Positions 10,232-20,671 of a stretch of 23,966 nucleotides of DNA are shown here, one piece after another. The first letter of the stretch is position 1, and each line of letters opens with the position of its first letter. Made by a program: the position numbers and the translations under genes. The notes under the pieces are model-generated. The model saw nothing but the letters and a program-made list of their open reading frames with translations. It ran no database searches and had not been told where the DNA came from. This DNA is from Nemertoderma westbladi (taxonomy: Eukaryota > Xenacoelomorpha > Nemertodermatida > Nemertodermatidae), in NCBI GenBank assembly GCA_032718475.1, contig JAUCBJ010000269.1:1-23966 (forward strand), written 5' to 3'.

Positions 10232-10416
10232 GTTGATTAATGGTACCACTACGCTAAGGCTCACTCACTTCGTGGCTCGCCCCACATTCGTAAATTCAGT
10301 AGGCCTAGGCCTATAATACTAGATAGGACAACCCCTACAGAGCCGCTACAAACGAATAAAAAGAATTTTAAACAATGAACATTACATTGTTGTGTCTAAC
10401 TAATAATATAAAATAT

Positions 10417-10650
10417 CTTTATAACTAAAATTAGCCTAAATCAAACAATAGTAAACTGTATGCTGTTAGCTAGTGAATGTTGTTAGCGTTGTCTAGCGAC
10501 AAAGTGGAACAGAAAGTGGAACAGTAAATTAGCACCTACCATATCTTAATCTTTATAACTAAAATTAGCCTACATCAAACAATAGTAAACTGTATGCTGT
10601 TAGCTAGTGAATGTTGTTAGCGTTGCCTAGCGACAAAGTGGAACAGTAAA
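10417..10650. repeat. near-identical tandem duplication beside LINE copy 2
   Basis: Copy A is 10417-10529 and copy B is 10551-10650, 134 bp apart and nearly identical (CTTTATAACTAAAATTAGCC ... AAGTGGAACAGTAAAT). Copy A carries a further internal doubling of AAAGTGGAACAG. The pair lies directly 3' of LINE copy 2 in that element's (minus) sense, so it may be a duplicated 3' UTR. Confidence 0.8.
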
Positions 10651-10659
10651 TCAGAGCGT

Positions 10660-11246
10660 TTAAACTAAGATTTTACCGCTACTACTACTAGGATCGGCAT
10701 GCTGCATTGCAGCTGCATTTTTAAGAATGATGTGCCGGCTTATCGACAAAATTGCACCGCCACAACTCCCTATCACCCATGACAGGTCATCCGCATCTTT
10801 AAGGCCAGTGTCCTTTAAGATGCGTCTCAAGAAAGTCATGGGCTGTCCACCATGCTTATTCACTCCATGAGGCTGCCAAAGTACAAGATTATGCACTGGC
10901 TGGTCCTCACGGCGAAAGCATTGTCCTGCAAAGCGGAGGCGATTTGGTTCTAGTGTCAAGCTTGGGGGAACCAATGAGACACCTCCAATGTTATATAGTG
11001 TCTGATTGAAGATGTGTGCATTGTACTTGACACAATAAACCCGGCGTAGCATTCTTGTGAATGTGCCATCCAGAGATTTGGTGTCCTCAGCAGTTAGAGC
11101 CCAGCATGGACTCCCATAGAGGAGTACTGGAACTACTGCTGCTCTAAATAATCGGACCTTAAGTTTCCGATTATTTCTCGGTGACTTCCAAATCCTGGAA
11201 AGCCTATTCAAGGCTGCCCATGCCTTTCCCTTACGTATTCGTAGTC
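10660..11246 (-). pseudogene. LINE copy 2: RT C-terminal part after the deletion
   Basis: A second frame opens after the junction near 11235-11241 with RKGKAWAALNRLSRIWKSP, matching VRKAKAWVALSKMDTIWKS of copy 1 (near 8271). It continues through LLYGSPCWALT and RLRFAGQCFRRED to TAA 10662-10660. Compared with copy 1, where DYAM lies near 7945 and VRKAKAW near 8271, about 330 bp are missing, together with the catalytic FADD box. The two parts are also in different frames. Confidence 0.85.
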
Positions 11247-12407
11247 AACCACAATTATGAACAAGAATGGTGCAAGTGTGTCTCCCTGGAGGACGCCCCA
11301 TAACACTTCAAATGGTTCTGTGTCACCATCAACAGTAGACACAAATGTTGTCCAACCATCGTATACTGATCTGATTGCTGCAATAATTTCATCAGGAATC
11401 CCATATAATGAAAGTATGCTGAACATACGTAAGCGAGAGACTGAATCAAAGGCCTTGAAGAAATCAACAAAGATAACAGCCAGATGCCCGTCTTTCTTTT
11501 TTGATAACTCTTCAATTATCCTTCTAAGTGCCGAAATGGGCTCCATGGTCCCACGACCTTTACGGAACCCATTCTGATTTCCACGGAGCAGTCTCTCAAT
11601 GGGATCCCTGATGCGATTTAATAGAATTCTATTGTATAGCTTTGCAGCAATCGAGATCAATGAGATTCCCCGAAATGAACCATAGAGTGTTAGGTTGCCC
11701 TTCTTGGGAAATGGCACCAACTTATTTGTTTTCATTTCTTGTGGGACTCTTGTTGTTCGGTACATGTCTACTATGATGGGATAGATGAGCTTTAAACACT
11801 CAGGTATTTTAAAGACCTCAGGGGGAACACCATCTACTCCACTGGTACGATTGGTCGTAATGCTCTTTGCAGCAGCCTTCACTTCTGCAAAGGAGATATC
11901 GCCAATGGGAATATCTGGGAGTACAGACTCAGAAACTTTTACTTCTATAAAGTTATCAGGCAATACCCTGTCATTATTGAGGAGCTTTTCAAAGTGGGCC
12001 TTCCAACCATTGAGGCGATCGGCTGGTGATTCTGCCTTAACCTTGGTGGTTGGTTGGCTTTTCCGCCCAATAAGCAAGTTGATCGATTTCCATGCCTGGG
12101 ATGATTGCCTGCTGTCGTCAGCATCATTGATGGCATCAACCTGTTGGTTTATTAGCTCCTGTAAATTAACAGAGTACTGCCTGTTCAGAGACCTAGATGC
12201 AGCCTTAACTGCATTCTTGGCCGCTGTAGTCTGTTTGAGTCGGGAATCTTTCTGCGCCTTGTAGAGGTCGTTTCGGCACTTCTGAATTTTGTTGTCAGTC
12301 CAGGGGACCATTTTACCGCGCTGGTGTATAAACCCCTTCAATCTCAGCCGGAACTCGATGAAATTAAAAACGGTTTTCAGATCGTGATCAGCACACCTTT
12401 TTACATT
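11208..12407 (-). pseudogene. LINE copy 2: endonuclease end and N-terminal two-thirds of reverse transcriptase
   Basis: Reading on the minus strand, ADHDL near 12385 marks the end of the endonuclease, followed by EFRLRLKGFIHQRGK. RT motifs follow: PFPKKGNLTLYGSFRGISL, QNGFRKGRGT, motif A FVDFFKAFDSVSR and GVLQGDTLAPFLF. The frame is uninterrupted for about 390 codons. It reaches IIVVDY at 11241 and then passes out of frame at a deletion junction, ending at TGA 11210-11208. The part that should follow, with the FADD metal-binding motif, is absent, so this copy cannot encode an active RT. Confidence 0.88.
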
Positions 12408-12520
12408 TTATGAACGTGTTTATAGAAAATTATTTTTTTGAGTCACCAACCCTATTATTTAATATAGAGCTCATAGATTTAATAGGAAAACGCGAAGGAG
12501 TAATTGTGAGCGCTCTGAAT

Positions 12521-15500
12521 GTTACATACCAATGTGCTTTCCTATGAGTACTCATTCACATTTATTTACTCATGTGCTTTCCTATGAGTACTCATTCAGA
12601 TTTACTTACCCATGTGCTTTCCTATGAGTACTCATTCACATTTACTTACCCATGTGCTCTCCTGTGAGTACTCATTCACATTTACTTACCCATGTGCTTT
12701 CCTAAGAGTACTCATTCACATTTACTTACCCATGTGCTCTCCTATGAGTACTCATTCACATTTAGTTACCCATGTGCTTTCCTATGAGTACTCATTCACA
12801 TTTAGTTACCCATGTGCTTCCCTATGAGTACTCATTCACATTTACTTACTCGTGCTTTCATATGAGTACTCATTCACATTTACTTACTCATGTGCATTCC
12901 TTACTCATTCACATTTACTTACCCATGTGCTTTCCTAAGAGTACTCATTCACATTTACTTACCCATGTGCTTTCCTAAGAGTACTCATTCACATTTACTT
13001 ACCCATGTGCTTTCCTAAGAGTACTCATTCACATTTACTTAGGCAGTGTGCTTTCCTATGAGTACTCATTCACATTTAGTTACCCATGTGCTTCCCTATG
13101 AGTACTCATTCACATTTACTTACCCATGTGCTCTCCTATGAGTACTCATTCACATTTAGTTACCCATGTGCTTTCCTATGAGTACTCATTCACATTTACT
13201 TACCCATGTGCTTTCCTATGAGTACTCATTCACATTTACTTACTCGTGCTTTCATATGAGTACTCATTCACATTTACTTACTCATGTGCATTCCTTACTC
13301 ATTCACATTTACTTACCCATGTGCTTTCCTAAGAGTACTCATTCACATTTACTTACCCATGTGCTCTCCTATGAGTACTCATTCACATTTACTTACCCAT
13401 GTGTTCTCCTATGAGTACTCATTCACATTTAGTTACCCATGTGCTTTCCTATGAGTACTCATTCACATTTACTTACTCGTGCTTTCATATGAGTACTCAT
13501 TCACATTTACTTACCCATGTGCTTTCCTATGAGTACTCATTCACATTTACTTACCCATGTGCTTTCCTATGAGTACTCATTCACATTTACTTACCCATGT
13601 GTTCTCCTATGAGTACTCATTCACATTTAGTTACCCATGTGTTCTCCTATGAGTACTCATTCACATTTACTTACCCATGTGTTCTCCTATGAGTACTCAT
13701 TCACATTTAGTTACCCATGTGCTTTCCTATGAGTACTCATTCACATTTACTTACTCGTGCTTTCATATGAGTACTCATTCACATTTACTTACTCATGTGC
13801 ATTCCTTACTCATTCACATTTACTTACCCATGTGCTTTCCTATGAGTACTCATTCACATTTACTTACCCATGTGCTTTCCTATGAGTACTCATTCACATT
13901 TACATACCAATGTGCTTTCCTAAGAGTACTCATTCACATTTACTTACCCATGTGCTCTCCTATGAGTACTCATTCACATTTACTTACCCATGTGCTTTCC
14001 TATGAGTACTCATTCACATTTACTTACCCATGTGCTTTCCTATGAGTACTCATTCACATTTACTTACCCATGTGCTTTCCTATGAGTACTCATTCACATT
14101 TACTTACCCATGTGCTTTCCTATGAGTACTCATTCACATTTACTTACCCATGTGCTTTCCTATGAGTACTCATTCAGATTTACTTACCCATGTGCTTTCC
14201 TATGAGTACTCATTCACATTTACTTACCCATGTGCTTTCCTATGAGTACTCATTCACATTTACTTACCCATGTGCTTTCCTATGAGTACTCATTCAGATT
14301 TACTTACCCATGTGCTTTCCTATGAGTACTCATTCACATTTACTTACCCATGTGCTTTCCTATGAGTACTCATTCACATTTACTTACCCATGTGCTTTCC
14401 TATGAGTACTCATTCAGATTTACTTACCCATGTGCTTTCCTATGAGTACTCATTCACATTTACTTACCCATGTGCTTTCCTATGAGTACTCATTCACATT
14501 TACTTACCCATGTGCTCTCCTATGAGTACTCATTCACATTTACTTACCCATGTGCTTTCCTATGAGTACTCATTCACATTTACTTACCCATGTGCTTTCC
14601 TATGAGTACTCATTCAGATTTACTTACCCATGTGCTTTCCTATGAGTACTCATTCACATTTACTTACCCATGTGCTTTCCTATGAGTACTCATTCACATT
14701 TACTTACCCATGTGCTTTCCTATGAGTACTCATTCAGATTTACTTACCCATGTGCTTTCCTATGAGTACTCATTCACATTTACTTACCCATGTGCTTTCC
14801 TATGAGTACTCATTCACATTTAGTTACCCATGTGCTTTCCTATGAGTACTCATTCACATTTACTTACCCATGTGCTTTCCTATGTGTACTCATTCACATT
14901 TACTTACCCATGTGCTTTCCTAAGAGTACTCATTCACATTTACTTACCCATGTGCTTTCCTATGAGTACTCATTCACATTTACTTACCCATGTGCTCTCC
15001 TATGAGTACTCATTCACATTTACTTACTCATGTGCTTTCCTATGAGTACTCATTCACATTTACTTACCCATGTGCTTTCCTATGAGTACTCATTCAGATT
15101 TACTTACCCATGTGCTTTCCTATGAGTACTCATTCACATTTAGTTACCCATGTGCTTTCCTATGAGTACTCATTCACATTTACTTACCCATGTGCTTTCC
15201 TATGAGTACTCATTCAGATTTACTTACCCATGTGCTTTCCTATGAGTACTCATTCACATTTACTTACCCATGTGCTTTCCTATGAGTACTCATTCAGATT
15301 TACTTACCCATGTGCTTTCCTATGTGTACTCATTCACATTTACTTACCCATGTGCTTTCCTATGAGTACTCATTCACATTTACTTACCCATGTGCTTTCC
15401 TATGAGTACTCATTCACATTTACTTACCCATGTGCTTTCCTATGAGTACTCATTCACATTTACTTACCCATGTGCTTCCCTATGAGTACTCATTCACATT

Positions 15501-18500
15501 TACTTACCCATGTGCTTTCCTAAGAGTACTCATTCACATTTACTTACCCATGTGCTCTCCTATGAGTACTCATTCACATTTACTTACCCATGTGCTTTCC
15601 TATGAGTACTCATTCACATTTACTTACCCATGTGCTTTCCTATGAGTACTCATTCAGATTTACTTACCCATGTGCTTTCCTATGAGTACTCATTCACATT
15701 TACTTACCCATGTGCTTTCCTATGAGTACTCATTCACATTTACTTACCCATGTGCTTTCCTATGAGTACTCATTCAGATTTACTTACCCATGTGCTTTCC
15801 TATGAGTACTCATTCACATTTACTTACCCATGTGCTTTCCTATGAGTACTCATTCACATTTACTTACCCATGTGCTTTCCTATGAGTACTCATTCAGATT
15901 TACTTACCCATGTGCTTTCCTATGAGTACTCATTCACATTTACTTACCCATGTGCTTTCCTATGAGTACTCATTCACATTTACTTACCCATGTGCTTTCC
16001 TATGAGTACTCATTCAGATTTACTTACCCATGTGCTTTCCTATGAGTACTCATTCACATTTACTTACCCATGTGCTTTCCTATGAGTACTCATTCACATT
16101 TACTTACCCATGTGCTCTCCTATGAGTACTCATTCACATTTACTTACCCATGTGCTTTCCTATGAGTACTCATTCACATTTACTTACCCATGTGCTTTCC
16201 TATGAGTACTCATTCAGATTTACTTACCCATGTGCTTTCCTATGAGTACTCATTCACATTTACTTACCCATGTGCTTTCCTATGAGTACTCATTCACATT
16301 TACTTACCCATGTGCTTTCCTATGAGTACTCATTCAGATTTACTTACCCATGTGCTTTCCTATGAGTACTCATTCACATTTACTTACCCATGTGCTTTCC
16401 TATGAGTACTCATTCACATTTACTTACCCATGTGCTTTCCTATGAGTACTCATTCACATTTACTTACCCATGTGCTTTCCTATGAGTACTCATTCACATT
16501 TACTTACCCTTGTGCTTTCCTATGAGTACTCATTCACATTTACTTACCCATGTGCTTTCCTATGAGTACTCATTCACATTTACTTACCCATGTGCTTTCC
16601 TATGAGTACTCATTCACATTTACTTACCCATGTGCTTTCCTATGAGTACTCATTCACATTTACTTACCCATGTGCTCTCCTATGAGTACTCATTCACATT
16701 TACTTACTCATGTGCTTTCCTATGAGTACTCATTCACATTTACTTACCCATGTGCTTTCCTATGAGTACTCATTCAGATTTACTTACCCATGTGCTTTCC
16801 TATGAGTACTCATTCACATTTAGTTACCCATGTGCTTTCCTATGAGTACTCATTCACATTTACTTACCCATGTGCTTTCCTATGAGTACTCATTCAGATT
16901 TACTTACCCATGTGCTTTCCTATGAGTACTCATTCACATTTACTTACCCATGTGCTTTCCTATGAGTACTCATTCAGATTTACTTACCCATGTGCTTTCC
17001 TATGTGTACTCATTCACATTTACTTACCCATGTGCTTTCCTATGTGTACTCATTCACATTTACTTACCCATGTGCTTTCCTATGAGTACTCATTCACATT
17101 TACTTACCCATGTGCTTTCCTATGAGTACTCATTCACATTTACTTACCCATGTGCTTTCCTATGAGTACTCATTCACATTTACTTACCCATGTGCTTCCC
17201 TATGAGTACTCATTCACATTTACTTACCCATGTGCTTTCCTATGAGTACTCATTCACATTTACTTACCCATGTGCTTCCCTATGAGTACTCATTCACATT
17301 TACTTACCCATGTGCTTTCCTATGAGTACTCATTCAGATTTACTTACCCATGTGCTTTCCTATGAGTACTCATTCACATTTACTTACCCATGTGCTTTCC
17401 TATGAGTACTCATTCAGATTTACTTACCCATGTGCTTTCCTATGAGTACTCATTCACATTTACTTACCCATGTGCTTTCCTATGAGTACTCATTCACATT
17501 TACTTACCCATGTGCTTTCCTATGAGTACTCATTCACATTTAGTTACCCATGTGCTTTCCTATGAGTACTCATTCACATTTACTTACCCATGTGCTTTCC
17601 TATGAGTACTCATTCACATTTACTTACCCATGTGCTTTCCTATGAGTACTCATTCAGATTTACTTACCCATGTGCTTTCCTATGAGTACTCATTCACATT
17701 TACTTACCCATGTGCTTTCCTATGAGTACTCATTCACATTTACTTACCCATGTGCTTTCCTATGAGTACTCATTCAGATTTACTTACCAATGTGCTTTCC
17801 TATGAGTACTCATTCACATTTACTTACCCATGTGCTTTCCTATGAGTACTCACTCAGATTTACTTACCCATGTGCTTTCCTATGTGTACTCATTCACATT
17901 TACTTACCCATGTGCTTTCCTATGAGTACTCATTCACATTTACTTACCCATGTGCTTTCCTATGAGTACTCATTCACATTTACTTACCCATGTGCTTTCC
18001 TATGAGTACTCATTCACATTTACTTACCCATGTGCTTCCCTATGAGTACTCATTCACATTTACTTACCCATGTGCTTTCCTATGAGTACTCATTCACATT
18101 TACTTACCCATGTGCTCTCCTATGAGTACTCATTCACATTTACTTACTCATGTGCTTTCCTATGAGTACTCATTCACATTTACTTACCCATGTGCTTTCC
18201 TATGAGTACTCATTCACATTTACTTACCCATGTGCTCCCCTATGAGTACTCATTCACATTTACTTACCCATGTGCTCTCCTATGAGTACTCATTCACATT
18301 TACTTACCCATGTGCTTCCCTATGAGTACTCATTCACATTTACTTACCCATGTGCTTTCCTATGAGTACTCATTCAGATTTACTTACCCATGTGCTCCCC
18401 TATGAGTACTCATTCACATTTACTTACCCATGTGCTCTCCTATGAGTACTCATTCACATTTACTTACCCATGTGCTTCCCTATGAGTACTCATTCACATT

Positions 18501-18720
18501 TACTTACCCATGTGCTCTCCTATGAGTACTCATTCACATTTACTTACCCATGTGCTTTCCTATGAGTACTCATTCACATTTACTTACCCATGTGCTTTCC
18601 TATGAGTACTCATTCACATTTACTTACCCATGTGCTCTCCTATGAGTACTCATTCACATTTACTTACCCATGTGCTTTCCTATGAGTACTCATTCACATT
18701 TACTTACCCATGTGCTCTCC
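12521..18720. repeat. 40-bp minisatellite, about 155 copies, starting at a splice donor of the BTB gene
   Basis: The tandem unit is 40 bp. In minus sense it holds GGTAAGTAAATG, the palindrome ATGAGTACTCAT and AGGAAAGCACATG. The right border is exactly at 18720/18721, inside the BTB exon. The exon's last 13 nt (GGAGAGCACATGG) plus its intron start make up the repeat unit. The central and right parts are highly homogeneous. The left part (12521-13830) contains rearranged 38- and 30-bp units. Higher-order structure: a CACATT to CAGATT variant recurs every 120 bp, and a block of about 1.6 kb is repeated (about 14.1-15.4 kb versus 15.7-17.1 kb). The ORFs of 71-122 codons in it are by-products of the repeat. 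Confidence 0.97.
18702..18707 (-). promoter_or_regulatory. 5' splice site of BTB exon 2 (GTAAGT)
   Basis: On the minus strand the exon ends ACATGG and the intron starts GTAAGT, an optimal donor core. This donor is also the first copy in the 40-bp array; the same GGTAAGT recurs in almost every downstream unit. Confidence 0.7.
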
Positions 18721-18991
18721 GCTCGATAATTCCGTTAGGATGGTGAGGAGATGACACACATTCTGCGGCGTCATCAGATTCAAGAGATGTTGGGAACAGG
18801 TGTCAGCCAGATCGGACAGTCCCAGTTCCCCAGACAGTCGTAGACAGTCCAACACGTCGCCGTCCGTGATGGTTATCTGTCCGGAATAGATATATCGCAA
18901 CACCAAACGGAATATCCGCGGATCCATGTCCGTTTGTTTCACAACCAAAACATCACCGGGTCGCTTCTCCTGGAACAGTTCCGCTTCCATC
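18708..18991 (-). CDS. BTB/POZ-domain protein, exon 2 (C-terminal half of BTB and start of following region)
   Basis: A 284-nt exon runs from an acceptor (TTATTCCAG, AG at 18993-18992) to the donor at 18707. The first base completes a split codon; then come 94 codons from M-E-A-E-L-F and a final phase-1 base. Visible BTB features are DMDPRIFRLVLRYIYSG (the hydrophobic helix and Y-I-Y-S-G), DVLDCLRLSGELGLSDLADTC (the L.A/SGELGL..L helix pair) and the start of a post-BTB helix at NVCHLLTILTEL. BTB domains mediate dimerisation and often recruit Cullin-3 ubiquitin ligases. The subfamily cannot be told from this fragment. It pairs with the exon at 22232-22490, which supplies the N-terminal half. 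The last 13 nt of the exon are part of the 40-bp repeat unit. Confidence 0.82.
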
Positions 18992-19006
18992 CTGGAATAA
19001 CAGATC
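18992..19006 (-). promoter_or_regulatory. 3' splice site before BTB exon 2
   Basis: In minus sense TTGATCTGTTATTCCAG precedes the exon base G. The pyrimidine tract is modest. ATTAATTAATTGAT just upstream offers branch-point candidates. It is placed by the abrupt start of BTB-like coding sequence. Confidence 0.65.
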
Positions 19007-19757
19007 AATTAATTAATGTTATCGGAATTTAAATAATTCGATTCCAAACTCTGATTGTGTGTTCCATGCTCCATGGAGTTTATGTTATCTTATAAAACGA
19101 GGACTAAAAAATGGCAAGTTTATTCTACCGACCGCATTGCGCTACATTGTAGACACTGTAAATTACATTTACCGACACCACTGAATGTCTGACGGTAATA
19201 TTTCTGCAATAACATCATCATCCCCGATTCTATAACCTCTCATTATTAATTAATTACTATGAAAAAGTAATTTTTTCCATATTTTTTTAATCTGTCTACA
19301 CAGCCTCCATCTTGTGTCTATTGAAACTGGGCTCGCAATCTTCAAGCTGAAAATATTTTTATAATTTATTACCCGGTATTGGTGTTATGGGTGAAAATAT
19401 ATCCCTCAGTGCTCAGTCAGTCACATACAGTAGGCCTACTGCTGCCAATCCGAAGGAGCTGGATAAAATAAAAGCTCAATTCTTAAATCCACTCCTGGTA
19501 ACGCCTCTGCTACACTAGCGGACCACTTGGTGGAGTCCACCACACTAGTGGAAGATATCGCCAGTAGCAACCTAGGAATTTTCAACTCAGAATCCCTGGA
19601 GACTTACCGTGTTTTCAGAACAGAGAGAACAAACGGGATTCACATATAATTCTTGGAAAATAAGAAATCAAGCCAATAGACATATTATAATTACAATAAC
19701 GACTGCATAGCACACTACTGGTGTGGCGGACAGAGGCGGCGCTAGACCAAAACAAGT

Positions 19758-19785
19758 GGGGGGGTGGGGGGGGGGGGGGGGGGGG
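19758..19785 (+). repeat. poly-G tract (27 G with one T)
   Basis: Seven G, one T, then twenty G. It is preceded by CAGAGGCGGCGCTAG (about 19731-19745), which resembles the CAG-starting ends of some hAT-type elements next to G-runs. No inverted partner was found, so an element is not called. The tract may be quadruplex-forming and its length in an assembly is unreliable. Confidence 0.7.
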
Positions 19786-20145
19786 TCAGTCAATTTGCAC
19801 CGACTGGAAATTGAATTTACAGCGACTTAATTGAAACATTTGAACTGTGCATGTATTAGTAATAATTTATATCAATTAATAAAAAATAATTATAGAATTA
19901 GCATACCTCGCTTCCGCTCAGTAAATAAAATACCTCGAGAATAGCAGAAAAAAGTTATACTTTTTTCCCCTTTAATACGTAATTTTATTCTTAAATGGGT
20001 ACTTTTTATTGCCCAATTCTTTAATAAAATATAGAGCGATAGGCCTAGTGTTACAAAATAAATAACTATATAGTATTTTACTATATTGCTGCTTCCATAG
20101 TTATTACAATTAAAATTACTGTACTCTTCAACTCCTGATACTGCC

Positions 20146-20324
20146 TAAGGCCGCGTTCACACTACCGAGTCAAAGTCAAAAGAAAATAAATATAGCTAGC
20201 TAGCAATAATAAATAATAAGGCCTAATATAATACATAAGGGCGTTCTAGAAAAAAATAAATTTCGTGTGATTTGTTTTACATTTTGTCTTTTGACTTTGA
20301 CTCGGTAGTGTGAACGCGGCCTTA
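20146..20324. mobile_element. MITE with perfect 36-bp terminal inverted repeats
   Basis: The left arm is 20147-20182, beginning AAGGCCGCGTTCACACTACC. The right arm, 20288-20323, is its exact reverse complement. TA lies at 20146-20147 and 20323-20324, consistent with a TA target duplication. The interior of about 105 bp is AT-rich and non-coding. It is non-autonomous, and the TA and end sequence fit a Tc1/mariner-like or PIF/Harbinger-like source, not resolved here. Identical arms indicate recent insertion. Confidence 0.88.
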
Positions 20325-20671
20325 CTCAATGTGAAACGATTTATAGTGTTCTTGAATTTTGAATAATTATTACGTAACTAATAAAGACCCACTTAACAAC
20401 ATACACAAATATTGGATATTGAGTTCCGTTTTGGAGTTCGCCTTGCAGACACTAAAGTTGCAATAAACTTGGCAATAACACATAAGTGTGTGAATGGATT
20501 TTGCTCTAATTACGTGCAAACCTTTCAACACATTTAATATAATTTATGGTAATCAGCTATCACAATACACTATCACACTTCGCAAGAACTTAATCAGGCC
20601 CTCTTTAGTAACTTTTATGACTTTAACTTTTTTTATTTATATTTATATACTGTATATAAAATTTTAAACAT
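20325..20671. other. non-coding intron sequence
   Basis: AT-rich sequence between the MITE and the 49-bp array, ending in a T-rich and TATA-rich stretch. No gene or element is recognised. Confidence 0.5.

Larger units (their letters stand above)
10655..12407 (-). mobile_element. 5'-truncated LINE, copy 2, with internal deletion
   Basis: It reads on the minus strand from 12407, just after an in-frame TAA at 12410-12408, to TAA at 10662-10660. It belongs to the same broad family as copy 1, since the motif order is the same, but is clearly diverged in sequence. The 3' UTR may extend into the duplication at 10417-10650. It is in the same orientation as the BTB gene further right. Confidence 0.85.

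Noticed and set aside
11785-12264. 159-codon forward ORF, with a further one at 11257-11577
   Set aside because: Antisense shadows of the minus-strand LINE reverse transcriptase, which carries clear RT motifs.
12612-18005. Many 68-122-codon forward ORFs with MSTHSHLLTHV-type repeats
   Set aside because: By-products of the 40-bp array, since 40 is 1 modulo 3. They start and stop only where variants occur, with no gene-like features.
12521-18720. CRISPR array or centromeric satellite
   Set aside because: Units are directly adjacent with no unique spacers, and the host is a eukaryote. The array begins at an exon and is far shorter than a centromere, so an intronic minisatellite explains it.
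19731-19785. hAT transposon end (CAGAGGCGG.. next to poly-G)
   Set aside because: Resemblance only. No reverse-complement partner or 8-bp target duplication could be found in the window.
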